A stretch of DNA of 64,000 nt from Micromonospora lupini str. Lupac 08 (lineage in GTDB: Bacteria; Actinomycetota; Actinomycetes; Mycobacteriales; Micromonosporaceae), in NCBI RefSeq assembly GCF_000297395.2, contig NZ_HF570108.1, positions 2,384,001 to 2,448,000 on the forward strand, given 5' to 3'. The position numbers and the translations under genes are program-made. Positions 34,854 to 43,101 of this stretch are shown here, one piece after another (the stretch's first letter is position 1; each line of letters opens with the position of its first letter). The notes beneath the pieces were generated by a model. The model was not told where the DNA came from, searched no databases, and saw nothing but the letters and a program-made list of their open reading frames with translations.

Positions 34854-36269
34854 ATGCCCCACATCGCCACCACCAACCCCACCACCGGACAGGTGCTCAA
34901 GACCTATGAGGCGATGTCCACCGAGCAGCTCGACGCCGCCATCGAGCGCGCCGACCTCGCGTACCGGCAGTTGCGGGAGACGACAGTAGACAAGCGCGCC
35001 CGGTGGATGAACGCCGCCGCCGACCTGCTGGACGCCGAGCGCGACGAGATCGCCCGGATCATGACCACGGAGATGGGCAAGACGTTCGTCGCCGCACAGG
35101 CCGAGGTGACCAAGTGCGCCACGGCGGCCCGCTTCTACGCCGACCGGGCGCCGGGGTTCCTCGCCGACCAGCCGGCCGACGCCGCCGCCGTCAAGGCGAC
35201 CCGGGCGTTCATCCGCTACCAGCCGATCGGCGTGGTGCTCGCGGTGATGCCGTGGAACTTCCCGCTCTGGCAGGTGATGCGCTTCGCCGCCCCGGCGCTG
35301 ATGGCCGGCAACACCGGCCTGCTCAAGCACGCCTCGAACGTGCCGCAGACGGCACTGCTGCTGGAGGACGTGTTCCGTCGCGCCGGCTTCCCCGAAGGGG
35401 CGTTCACCACAGTGCTTGTCGGCTCGGACGCCGTCGAGCGGATCCTCGCCGATCCCCGGGTACGCGCCGCCACCCTCACCGGAAGTGAGGCGGCCGGGCG
35501 TTCCATCGCCCAGATCGCCGGCCGGGAGCTGAAGAAGACCGTGCTGGAGCTGGGCGGCAGCGACCCGTTCGTGGTGATGCCCTCGGCCGACGTGGATCGG
35601 GCCGCCGAGGTGGCCACCACCGCCCGCTGCCAGAACAACGGCCAGTCCTGCATCGCGGCGAAGCGGTTCATCGTGCACACCGACGTCTTCGACGCGTTCG
35701 CCGAGAAGTTCGCCGCGAACATGGCCGCGCTGCGCGTCGGCGACCCGATGGACCCGGACACCGACGTGGGCCCGCTGGCCAGTGAACGGGGTCGCGACGA
35801 GGTGCACGCTCAGGTGCGCGACGCGGCGGACCAGGGCGCGACAGTGCTCTGCGGCGGCGAGCTGCCGACCGGCGACGGCTGGTACTACCCGCCGACGGTG
35901 GTCACCGACCTGACGCCCGAGATGCGGATGTGGTCCGAGGAGGTCTTCGGCCCGGTGGCCGGCCTGTACCGGGTGTCCTCGTACTCCGAGGCGATCGAGG
36001 TCGCCAACGGCACCAGCTTCGGGCTCGGCTCGAACGCCTGGACCCGGGACACGGCCGAGCAGGAGCGCTTCGCCACCGACCTGGACGCCGGCAACGTCTT
36101 CATCAACGGGATGACCACCTCCTATCCGGAGCTGCCGTTCGGCGGTGTGAAGAACTCCGGCTACGGGCGGGAACTGTCCGAACTGGGCATGCGGGAGTTC
36201 TGCAACACCAAGACCGTCTGGGTGGGTGAGGGCGCGGCCTCCGCCGGCGCCGGCGCGCACGCCGAGTAG
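34854..36269 (+). CDS. gabD: Succinate-semialdehyde dehydrogenase (NADP+)
   Basis: 471 residues, aldehyde dehydrogenase superfamily. It oxidises succinate semialdehyde to succinate in GABA degradation, linking to the sdh operon metabolically. VLAVMPWNFPLWQVMRFAAP, LTGSEAAGRSIAQ (cofactor loop), the general base in LELGGSDPF, the catalytic Cys in NNGQSCIAAKR and the ending ELPFGGVKNSGYGRE all fit. SD AGGAGG precedes ATG 34854. The substrate assignment is by family resemblance; a related aldehyde is possible. Confidence 0.88.
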   Translation: MPHIATTNPTTGQVLKTYEAMSTEQLDAAIERADLAYRQLRETTVDKRARWMNAAADLLDAERDEIARIMTTEMGKTFVAAQAEVTKCATAARFYADRAPGFLADQPADAAAVKATRAFIRYQPIGVVLAVMPWNFPLWQVMRFAAPALMAGNTGLLKHASNVPQTALLLEDVFRRAGFPEGAFTTVLVGSDAVERILADPRVRAATLTGSEAAGRSIAQIAGRELKKTVLELGGSDPFVVMPSADVDRAAEVATTARCQNNGQSCIAAKRFIVHTDVFDAFAEKFAANMAALRVGDPMDPDTDVGPLASERGRDEVHAQVRDAADQGATVLCGGELPTGDGWYYPPTVVTDLTPEMRMWSEEVFGPVAGLYRVSSYSEAIEVANGTSFGLGSNAWTRDTAEQERFATDLDAGNVFINGMTTSYPELPFGGVKNSGYGRELSELGMREFCNTKTVWVGEGAASAGAGAHAE

Positions 36270-36291
36270 CTTCCGAAGCGGTACGCATCAG

Positions 36292-36334
36292 CGAACGACG
36301 TCATGGGTAGGAAGTGCGCCCATGACGTCGTTCG
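36292..36334 (+). promoter_or_regulatory. Perfect 16-bp stem-loop containing the start codon of the next gene
   Basis: CGAACGACGTCATGGG (36292-36307), an 11-nt loop holding TAGGAAG (the likely SD), and CCCATGACGTCGTTCG (36319-36334). The right arm contains ATG 36322 and the first four codons of the LLM oxidoreductase gene. In RNA this would hide the start codon and expose the SD. In DNA it is a 16-bp-arm palindrome. It also follows the gabD stop by 22 bp and could end that transcript. Confidence 0.9.
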
Positions 36335-37287
36335 GATTCCACGCCTCCCACGAGCAGATCCCTCCCCGCGCGTTGCTGGAGGCGGTGATGCACGCCGAGC
36401 GGGCCGGCTTCGACGCCGCCATGTGCTCCGACCACTTCTCCCCGTGGAGCGCCCGGCAGGGTGAGTCCGGCTTCGCCTGGTCCTGGCTGGGTGCCGCGTT
36501 GCAGGCCACCGGCATGTCGTTCGGCGTCGTCAACGCCCCCGGTCAGCGCTACCACCCGGCGATCATCGCCCAGGCGATCGGCACCCTCGGCGCGATGTAC
36601 CCGGGCCGGTTCTGGGCGGCGCTGGGCACCGGCGAGGCCAGCAACGAGCACATCACCGGCGACCCTTGGCCGCGCAAGGACGTCCGCACCGCCCGGCTGC
36701 GCGAGTGCGTGGACGTGATCCGGGCGCTGCTGGCCGGCGAGGAGGTCAGCCACGACGGTCTGGTCCGGGTCGACCGGGCCCGGCTGTGGACCCGCCCCGA
36801 AGAGCCGCCCGCGCTCGTCGGCGCCGCCGTCAGCGTGGCCACCGCCCGCTGGTGCGCCGAGTGGGCCGACGGGCTGATCACCGTGAACGCTCCGGTGGCC
36901 CACCTGCGAGAGATGATCGACGCGTACCGGGACGCCGGCGGGCGCGGCCCACTGCACCTCCAGGTGCACGTCTCCTGGGCGCCGGAGCAGGCGCAGGCCG
37001 AGGCGCTCGCGTACGACCAGTGGCGCAGCAACGTCTTCGCCCCTCCGGTCTGCTGGGACCTGGAGACCGTCGAGCACTTCGACGTGGTCTCGGCCGACGT
37101 GCCGCCCGAGCGGATCGCGCAGGTGGTGAACGTCTCGGCCGACCTGGGCCGGCACGTCGGCTGGTTGGAGGAGTACGCGGCGCTCGGCTTCGACCAGATC
37201 GCCCTGCACCACGTGGGGCAGGAGCAGCGCGGGTTCATCGACGCGTTCGGCGCCGAGGTGCTGCCGAAGCTGCGGCCGACCGGCTGA
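36322..37287 (+). CDS. LLM-class flavin oxidoreductase (TIGR03885-like)
   Basis: 321 residues, luciferase-like monooxygenase TIM barrel. FGFHASHEQIPPRALLEAV, ERAGFDAAMCSDHFSPWS, YHPAIIAQAIGTLGAMYPGRFWAALGTGEASNEHI, ADGLITVN and GFDQIALHHVG are the usual blocks. It most resembles the group described as probable non-F420 flavin oxidoreductases; the substrate is unknown. ATG 36322 is set by TAGGAA upstream; the longer frame from 36226 overlaps gabD. The start codon is inside a perfect hairpin. Confidence 0.85.
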   Translation: MTSFGFHASHEQIPPRALLEAVMHAERAGFDAAMCSDHFSPWSARQGESGFAWSWLGAALQATGMSFGVVNAPGQRYHPAIIAQAIGTLGAMYPGRFWAALGTGEASNEHITGDPWPRKDVRTARLRECVDVIRALLAGEEVSHDGLVRVDRARLWTRPEEPPALVGAAVSVATARWCAEWADGLITVNAPVAHLREMIDAYRDAGGRGPLHLQVHVSWAPEQAQAEALAYDQWRSNVFAPPVCWDLETVEHFDVVSADVPPERIAQVVNVSADLGRHVGWLEEYAALGFDQIALHHVGQEQRGFIDAFGAEVLPKLRPTG

Positions 37288-37325
37288 TCAGGGTCCGGTC
37301 TGTCGCACCCCTAGGCTCGTACCCC

Positions 37326-38900
37326 ATGGAAAGCCTGTTTCCGGTCGTCGTCTTCCTGGCGATCGCCACCCTCGGCGCCGCGCTCGCCCGCCGGCTCGGC
37401 CTGCTCGCGCCGATCGTGCTGGTCGTGCTCGGCCTGGCGCTCTCCTTCGTGCCCGGCGTCCCGCACGTCGAGCTCGACCCGGAGTTGGTGCTTGTCGGCA
37501 TCCTGCCGCCGCTGCTCTACGTCGCCGCGCTGGAGACGTCGGTGCCGGCGTTCAAGAACAACATTCGGCCCATCCTGCTGCTCGCGGTCGGCCTGGTGCT
37601 CTTCACCGCGTTCGTGGTCGGGTTCGTGCTGCACCTGCTGCTGCCGCAGGTGCCGTTCGCGATCTGCCTGGCCCTCGGCGCGGTGGTCGCGCCGCCGGAC
37701 GCGGTGGCCGCCACGGCGGTCGCGCGTCGGGTCGGACTGCCCCGCCGGGTGGTCACCATCCTGGAGGGGGAGAGCCTGGTCAACGACGCCACCGCGCTGG
37801 TGCTGCTGCGGGTCGCCACCATGGCCACCGCCGGCTCGGCGGTCGGCGCCGCGGACGTCAGCCTTCAGGTGCTGCGGGCCACCGGCGGCGGCATCCTGAT
37901 CGGCGCGCTCGGCGCGGTGGTCTTCGGCTTCCTGCACCGACGGATCACCGACCCGCTGCTGGACAACGCGCTGTCGTTGATCATCCCGTTCGCGGTGGTG
38001 TTCGCCGCCGAGGCGGTGCACTCCTCCGGCGTGGTCGCGGTGGTGGTCACCGGGCTGGCGCTCGGCCACAAGCTGTCCCAACTGCTCTCGGCAGCCTCCC
38101 GGTTGCAGGTCGGCGCGTTCTGGCGGCTGGTCCGGTTCCTGCTGGAGGGACTGGTCTTCCTGCTGGTCGGGCTGCAGCTGCGGGAGGTGGTGCGCGACCT
38201 CGACGAGCCGGCCGGCTCGCTCGTCCTCATCACCGTCGCGGTGCTCGCCACCGTCTTCCTGACCCGTTTCGTCTGGCTCTTCCCGGCCACCTACCTGGCT
38301 CGGCTGGTACCCCGGATCCGTCGCCGCGACCCGGCCCCGTCGCCGAAGTTCCCGGTCGTCATCGGGTGGGCCGGGATGCGGGGCGTGGTGACGCTCGCCG
38401 CCGCCCTGGCCCTGCCGCTGACCCTGGCCGACGACGAGCCGTACCCCCGGGCCCTGTTCATCTGGTTGGCCTTCGCGGTGATCGTGGTCACGCTCGTCGG
38501 TCAGGGCGCCACGCTGCCGTTGGTGGCCCGTCGCCTGAAACTGCCCCAGGACGACCCGGTACAGGACGCCCTGTCGGCCGCCGGGGTGCAGCAGCAGGCC
38601 AGCAAGGCCGCGCGGGACCGGCTGGAGGAGTTGGCCGAGGGCGCGCCCCCGCCGGTGGTGGACCGGCTGCGCCGGGTGGTGGAGGACCGCACCAACATGG
38701 CGTGGGAACGGCTCGGTGGGAACGAGCGGGAAACCCCGTCGCAGGCGTACGGTCGGCTCCGACAACAGATGATCGACGCCGAGCGGGACGTGTTCCGGGC
38801 CGCCCGGGACTCCGGTCGAATTCCTGAGGAGGTGCTGGTGCGGGCCTATCGTGACCTGGACCTGGAAGAGTCGTTGCTGCGGCAGGAGGTCGAGCAGTGA
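37326..38900 (+). CDS. Na+/H+ antiporter (CPA1/NhaP family)
   Basis: 524 residues with about twelve helices. CPA1 motifs are ILPPLLYVAALETS, LGAVVAPPDAVAATAV (ion-binding Asp), EGESLVNDATALVLL, LVFLLVGLQLREVV and GWAGMRGVVTLAAALALPL. A ~125-residue charged cytosolic C-terminus follows. It exchanges Na+ or K+ for protons and sets cytoplasmic pH. TAGGCT ends 8 nt before ATG 37326 with no SD, so it is probably leaderless. Its stop overlaps the next GTG (GTGA). Confidence 0.93.
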   Translation: MESLFPVVVFLAIATLGAALARRLGLLAPIVLVVLGLALSFVPGVPHVELDPELVLVGILPPLLYVAALETSVPAFKNNIRPILLLAVGLVLFTAFVVGFVLHLLLPQVPFAICLALGAVVAPPDAVAATAVARRVGLPRRVVTILEGESLVNDATALVLLRVATMATAGSAVGAADVSLQVLRATGGGILIGALGAVVFGFLHRRITDPLLDNALSLIIPFAVVFAAEAVHSSGVVAVVVTGLALGHKLSQLLSAASRLQVGAFWRLVRFLLEGLVFLLVGLQLREVVRDLDEPAGSLVLITVAVLATVFLTRFVWLFPATYLARLVPRIRRRDPAPSPKFPVVIGWAGMRGVVTLAAALALPLTLADDEPYPRALFIWLAFAVIVVTLVGQGATLPLVARRLKLPQDDPVQDALSAAGVQQQASKAARDRLEELAEGAPPPVVDRLRRVVEDRTNMAWERLGGNERETPSQAYGRLRQQMIDAERDVFRAARDSGRIPEEVLVRAYRDLDLEESLLRQEVEQ

Positions 38901-39154
38901 GCTGTCAGCACCTGACCGAGGCCGGCACCGCCGAGCCGCGCACCCCCGACGAGTGCGCCGACTGCGTGGCCATCGGCAACACGTACTGGGTGCACCTGCG
39001 TACCTGCCTGAGCTGCGGGCAGGTGGGCTGCTGCGACTCGTCGCCGAACCAGCACGCGAGCAAGCACTTCGCGGCCACCAGCCACCCGGTGATCCGTTCG
39101 GCCCAGCCGGGCGAGGACTGGCGCTGGTGCTTCGTCGACGAGGAGATCGGCTGA
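38897..39154 (+). CDS. UBP-type zinc finger protein
   Basis: 85 residues. The ZnF-UBP pattern of Cys and His is complete: CQHL, CADC, CLSCGQVGCCDS, HASKHFAATSHPV, ending DWRWCFVDEE. In eukaryotes this fold binds the ubiquitin C-terminus. In actinobacteria it often sits next to, or is fused to, Na+/H+ antiporters. GTG 38897 overlaps the antiporter stop by four bases, so the two are translated together and it is probably a regulatory partner. Confidence 0.88.
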   Translation: MSCQHLTEAGTAEPRTPDECADCVAIGNTYWVHLRTCLSCGQVGCCDSSPNQHASKHFAATSHPVIRSAQPGEDWRWCFVDEEIG

Positions 39155-39237
39155 CCGATCCCGGAGGGCGCTGGTCGGCCGATCGGTCCTGCCCGCGAGG
39201 CACGCCCGGGACGCGGGCGGCCGGCGCCATCCGGGGT

Positions 39238-39393
39238 TCATACCCGGGGCGGTCGGCCACGGTCAGCCGGGTTGATACCCGACGGCGTGGGGTGCCCGGC
39301 GGCCGACCAGCGCCTGCCGGGTCTCCTGCCCCGGGTGGCCGGCCACCGCCCACCCGGTGCTGTGCTCGGCCGGCCACCGAGTGCCCCGGGGGC
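39238..39393. repeat. Degenerate copies of the MFS gene 3' end
   Basis: Read on the minus strand past the MFS stop. The final coding stretch (CTGACCCGGTGGGCC, then CTGGCCGACCGCCCGGG and a CCCCAC run ending ATGA) is echoed as CACCGGGTGGGCGGTGGCCG, CTGGTCGGCCGCCGGG...CCCCAC and CTGACCGTGGCCGACCGCCC. Copies are about 40-60 bp and decayed. No gene is visible in 39155-39393. Confidence 0.55.
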
Positions 39394-40956
39394 TCATGCC
39401 TGGCGGGGTGGGGCGCCCGGGCGGTCGGCCAGGGCCCACCGGGTCAGCGCGGGGCTGGCCAGGCCCACCGTGGCGAAGAGCGCGCCGACGGCCAGCCAGC
39501 CGGGAATCCCGCCGTCGAGCACCACGAGCGTCAACAGGGCCGGGCCGGCGGCGCGGGCCAGACCCGCCAGCATTCCGTCCGCTCCCTGGTAGGCGCCGAC
39601 CGCGTCCGGCGGAGCGAGATCGTAGGCGAGTCCCGCTCCGCCAGCGCCGTGCCACAGGTCGCCGGCGGTGTAGACGACGGTGGCGGCCAGCAGCAGTGCG
39701 ACAGCAGCAGCGGTGGGCAGGTGGGCGGTGGCCGCGTACAGCAGCATCGCGGCGGCCAGCACCAGCCCGGCCCGACGCATCGTCCGCGCCGCCGGAGCGG
39801 CGGTGTCCGCACCCCGGCTCAGCCGCACGGCCAGAAGGACGGTGAGCACCGTGTTGGTCAGCAGCACCGCCGCCACGACGGGCGGGGGCGCTCCGACCAC
39901 GGTCACCGCCCAGAGCGGCACCACAAGCGTCAGTACCGTCTGGTGGAGAGCGAGTACCGCCGACGCGCCACTCACCGCGAGGAAACGACCGTCGCGCAGC
40001 GGCCGGACACGGCGGGCAGCGGCCGTCGGAGCCGGAGCATTGGGCGGCTGCGCGGGTGGGGCCTGCGCGGTTTGGACCTGCGCCGTTTGGGCCTGCGCGG
40101 TGGGCGGCTGCGCGGTTGGGGCCTGCTCGGTTTGGGCCTGCGCGGTGGGCGGCTGCGCGGGTGGGGCCTGCGCGGTTTGGGCCTGCGCGGTGGGGGCCTG
40201 CGCGGTGGGGGCCGGCAGGGTCGTGGGCTGCGCGACCGGGGGATAGGCCGGCAGTCGCAACAGCAGCGCCGCCGACACGAGATAGGTGGCCGCGTTGCCG
40301 GCCATCAGGATCTGGTACGCCTGGTGTGTGTCGGCCACCAGCGCGAACCCGGCCAGACCCGCCCCGACCCCAATGCCCAGGTTCGCCACCGCCCGTAGCG
40401 TGGCGAAGGCGTGCACCCGCCCCTGCGGGCCGGCGACCGCGGCGATCAGCGCGGCGCGGACCGCGAGGTTGCCCGAGGCCAGCAGCAGATCGAGCACCGC
40501 GACGACGAGGAACACCGGAAACGAGCCGACCAGCAGGTACGTTGCCGCGACCACCGCCTGGAGCACCTGCAGAACTGCCCGCAGCGTACGTGGATCGCGT
40601 CGGTCGGCCAGACCTCCGAGCGGGACGCTGGCGGTCAAGCCGACCAGTCCCGCGACGCTGAGCCCGGCGCCCACCTGGGCGGCGGAGAGTCCCACGTCCC
40701 GAGTGAGGTAGAGGGCCCCACCGGTCAGCCACAGTCCGGAGCCGACGGTGTTCGCCAGTGTGGCGAGGGAGTGGGTACGCAGCCGTCCGGACGGCGGCAG
40801 CGGCGACACGCCCCGCATCAGCGCGAAATGACCATGCCTGAGGCGAGGTCGACGACCCGTTCGCTGTGGGTCGCCGTCGCCGTCGCTGGCCTGGCTGCGG
40901 TGCGTGGGCCGGTTGTTTCCGGTGGCCCGTTCGAACGTGTCGCCGTTGACCGTCAT
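39394..40956 (-). CDS. MFS transporter with a pentapeptide-repeat central loop
   Basis: 520 residues, major facilitator superfamily drug/proton antiporter type. Twelve helices are in two halves, with the A-like loop GGLADRRDPRTLR in the first half. Between helices 6 and 7 is a ~65-residue cytosolic loop of (A/P)PTAQ-type pentapeptides, very rich in Pro, Gln, Ala and Thr. The ~46-residue N-terminus is hydrophilic. ATG 40956 is favoured because TAGCGT ends 7 nt before it; ATG 40818 (MRGVSPLPP) would give a more usual N-terminus. Substrate unknown. Confidence 0.85.
   Translation of the reverse strand: MTVNGDTFERATGNNRPTHRSQASDGDGDPQRTGRRPRLRHGHFALMRGVSPLPPSGRLRTHSLATLANTVGSGLWLTGGALYLTRDVGLSAAQVGAGLSVAGLVGLTASVPLGGLADRRDPRTLRAVLQVLQAVVAATYLLVGSFPVFLVVAVLDLLLASGNLAVRAALIAAVAGPQGRVHAFATLRAVANLGIGVGAGLAGFALVADTHQAYQILMAGNAATYLVSAALLLRLPAYPPVAQPTTLPAPTAQAPTAQAQTAQAPPAQPPTAQAQTEQAPTAQPPTAQAQTAQVQTAQAPPAQPPNAPAPTAAARRVRPLRDGRFLAVSGASAVLALHQTVLTLVVPLWAVTVVGAPPPVVAAVLLTNTVLTVLLAVRLSRGADTAAPAARTMRRAGLVLAAAMLLYAATAHLPTAAAVALLLAATVVYTAGDLWHGAGGAGLAYDLAPPDAVGAYQGADGMLAGLARAAGPALLTLVVLDGGIPGWLAVGALFATVGLASPALTRWALADRPGAPPRQA
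40041..40205 (-). repeat. Eleven 15-bp coding tandem repeats in the MFS gene
   Basis: Units of 15 bp run from 40041, of the types TGGGCGGCTGCGCGG, GTGGGGCCTGCGCGG and TTTGGGCCTGCGCGG, with a partial 45-bp higher-order period. They encode the Pro-Thr-Ala-Gln pentapeptides of the central loop and never break frame. Confidence 0.9.
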
Positions 40957-41082
40957 GGAGGCGACGCTAGGCAGGCCGGGCGGAGTCGACGGCCCCGGAC
41001 GACGCGACCTCGATCACATCGCCCCGCTGCGATGGGCGGACCCGAGGGCCAGGCTCGTCGTGCCTGGCCGGACGGGCTTCGG

Positions 41083-42333
41083 TCACGTCCGCCGGTGGTA
41101 GAGGTTGCGGCGGGGGACCTGGGTGGGGTCGAGCCAGGCCGGCGGGACGAACTCGGGGTGACCGTCGCGGCCGAGGCGAACGGCCCACTCGCCGCGGTGG
41201 ACGTGTCGGTGGTGGTGCCCGCAGAGCAGCACCGAGTTGGCGAGGCTGGTGTCACCTCCGTCCGCCCAGTGCCGGATGTGGTGGGCGTCGCACCAGCGTG
41301 GCGGGCGGTCGCAGCCCGGGAAGGCGCAGCCACGATCGCGCAGGACCAGGGCGCGTCGGAGCGGCCCGGTGACGAGGCGGCGTTGCCGACCCACGTCCAG
41401 TGCCTGACCGGCGCTGCCGAGGACAGCGGGAAGGACCGCCGCGTCGCAGGCGAGACGGCGAACCGTCTCCGCAGTGAGTCGGAGGCCGGTGTCCAGTGTT
41501 CCCACGTCGAGGTGCCGCGCCAGCGCGTCGAAGCTGGTGGTGACCACGAGTTGGGCGGGTTCGCCGCCGTGCTCGGGCAACTCGTCAGTGCGCAGGGTGA
41601 GGCGGCAGAGGTCGGCGAGCGCGTCGTGGCGGCGTTGCCCGGGGCTGCGCGAATCGTCCGGGCCCGACGGTGCGGTCAACGGGTCGATCGCCGCGCGCAG
41701 AAGGCCGGCGGCCTCGGCGTCCAGGCTGCCGGTCAACCGCAGGCGGCCATCCGACAGCTCGGACAGGGTGACATGACGATCCCGGGCGGATCGGCGGGCC
41801 TCCGCCTCCAGAGCCGCCCGGGCAGCGGCCTCGGCGACCTCCGGGGCCACGTGGTCGAGGATCCGGGTGCCGAGCCTGCGCAGCAGGGTCGGCTCGAACT
41901 GCCCGGCCCACTCGACAAGCACGCCGACCGCCTTGTCGGCGGCCTCGGCGCCGGCGGCGGCCTGCACGGTGCCGACCGTGTCGCCGATGACCCGGGCCTG
42001 CTCCACACTGATGGCCCCACTGGCCAGGGCCGCCCGCACCCCCGGTGCTCCGCTGTCCAGCGCCCTGGCGAGGTCGACCAGTCGGCGGGCGGCGGGAACC
42101 GTGAGCCGTAGCCGGTCGCGCAGCCAGACGGCAGTCGAGGACGCGCCCTGCGCCTGGGCCGTCCCCCGGCCGTCCAGCTCACGCACCAGGGTCAGCTGCA
42201 CGGCCGCCAGACGCTGCTCAAGTCGGTGGGCGGCGTCGAGAGCCGCAACCAGGTCGGGCTCGGTGAGAGCCCAGGCCGGCGCGTCGACGCACGCGGCGAC
42301 CGCCGCTTCCGCCTGCGCCAACTCCTCCAACAT
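41083..42333 (-). CDS. DUF222 and HNH endonuclease domain protein
   Basis: 416 residues. The N-terminal DUF222 (13E12-repeat) helical region runs to about 290, with ALASGAISVEQARVIGDTV and LRLTGSLDAEAAGLLRAAIDPL. The C-terminal HNH nuclease follows: RDRGCAFPGCDRPPRWCDAHHIRHWADGG, NSVLLCGHHHRHVH. The two CxxC-type pairs and His cluster are intact. These proteins are abundant in Micromonosporaceae and mycobacteria; a link to mobile DNA has been suggested but not shown. ATG 42333 follows TATTGT by 6 nt (leaderless). Confidence 0.88.
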   Translation of the reverse strand: MLEELAQAEAAVAACVDAPAWALTEPDLVAALDAAHRLEQRLAAVQLTLVRELDGRGTAQAQGASSTAVWLRDRLRLTVPAARRLVDLARALDSGAPGVRAALASGAISVEQARVIGDTVGTVQAAAGAEAADKAVGVLVEWAGQFEPTLLRRLGTRILDHVAPEVAEAAARAALEAEARRSARDRHVTLSELSDGRLRLTGSLDAEAAGLLRAAIDPLTAPSGPDDSRSPGQRRHDALADLCRLTLRTDELPEHGGEPAQLVVTTSFDALARHLDVGTLDTGLRLTAETVRRLACDAAVLPAVLGSAGQALDVGRQRRLVTGPLRRALVLRDRGCAFPGCDRPPRWCDAHHIRHWADGGDTSLANSVLLCGHHHRHVHRGEWAVRLGRDGHPEFVPPAWLDPTQVPRRNLYHRRT

Positions 42334-42462
42334 GGACCGACAATAGAACAGGTGTACGACAACTTCGGCGGCTCGTGCGGGGAGGCTTTCGCATTCGGCT
42401 GGCCGGTTGCCGGCCGCCCGGTGCTCCTTCGCCCCATGGCGGCCGGGCTGGCTCCAGCTCAA

Positions 42463-42627
42463 TCAACTCCGGTACGTCTCGAGCGCGTCCCGCGCCCACG
42501 TCAACATCTCGCACCCGTCGTCCTGGCACTGCGCGCAGCGGCTCGGCGGCCTGTGATGCTGGTTGATCACCCTTCGTGCGGTCCAGATCATCAGTGCTGG
42601 CGTCACGGGTCCGTCGTCCATGGGCAC
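42463..42627 (-). CDS. 54-residue Cys-containing protein
   Basis: GTG 42627 has GGAGG 7 nt upstream; ATG 42621 two codons later is possible. The product contains PVTPALMIWTARRVINQHH, then CAQCQDDGCEMLTWARDALE. A CxxC plus a third Cys could bind zinc. Codon use is coding-like. I recall similar short proteins in Micromonospora, but do not know a function. It stands between the HNH gene and a small membrane protein gene, all in one direction. Confidence 0.65.
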   Translation of the reverse strand: MPMDDGPVTPALMIWTARRVINQHHRPPSRCAQCQDDGCEMLTWARDALETYRS

Positions 42628-42762
42628 GGCTCCACCTCCGAGGACAGGTAATCCGGTCATGGATCTCTGGTCAGGTGACTGGACCGCTCACCGGAAGAGA
42701 CGGCCCGAACCCCCGTCGGGGTCCGGGCCGCCGCCCGTCGTGTCGACGAATGGAAGCGGACG

Positions 42763-43026
42763 TCAGGGCATCCCGCCGGAGTCGCTGGCGACGCCACTGT
42801 TGGAGGCCTGGCTGTCGTTTCCGCCGTACCCCTTGCCGCGCAGGCTGCCACGGCGTTGCCGGCGCTGCTCGTGCCCGCTGGCCCGGATCGCCTGGCGGGC
42901 CCGGCGCATCGTCTCCTCGGGCCCGTGGGCCCGGGTACGGCGACGGCGCCGCAGTGCGACGACCAGCAGGGCGGCCAGCAGGAGGGCCGCCGCAGCCCCG
43001 GCCAGGATCCACGCTCGTCCATCCAT
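42763..43026 (-). CDS. Small single-helix membrane protein
   Basis: 87 residues. One N-terminal helix (about residues 5-23, AWILAGAAAALLLAALLVV) is followed immediately by RRRRR. A cytosolic tail has basic arginine-rich stretches and a Gly/Ser/Asn-rich end (GYGGNDSQASNSGVASDSGG). TACCAT ends 7 nt before ATG 43026, suggesting a leaderless start; GTG 43032 is an alternative. No family recognised. Confidence 0.65.
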   Translation of the reverse strand: MDGRAWILAGAAAALLLAALLVVALRRRRRTRAHGPEETMRRARQAIRASGHEQRRQRRGSLRGKGYGGNDSQASNSGVASDSGGMP

Positions 43027-43058
43027 GCCCACGATGGTAGGTACGCGGGTCCAGCCGA

Positions 43059-43092
43059 GCTGGTGGCCGCCCGGGGGAGGGCGGCCACCAGC
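43059..43092 (-). terminator. Hairpin after the GH9 cellulase gene
   Basis: A 14-bp perfect stem (GCTGGTGGCCGCCC and complement) with a 6-nt loop lies 10 bp past the cellulase stop on the minus strand. Confidence 0.75.
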
Positions 43093-43101
43093 CGTGCGTG
43101 C

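Noticed and set aside
40041..40205. 15-bp tandem repeats as non-coding satellite
   Set aside because: They keep the reading frame of a well-supported transporter and encode a regular linker.
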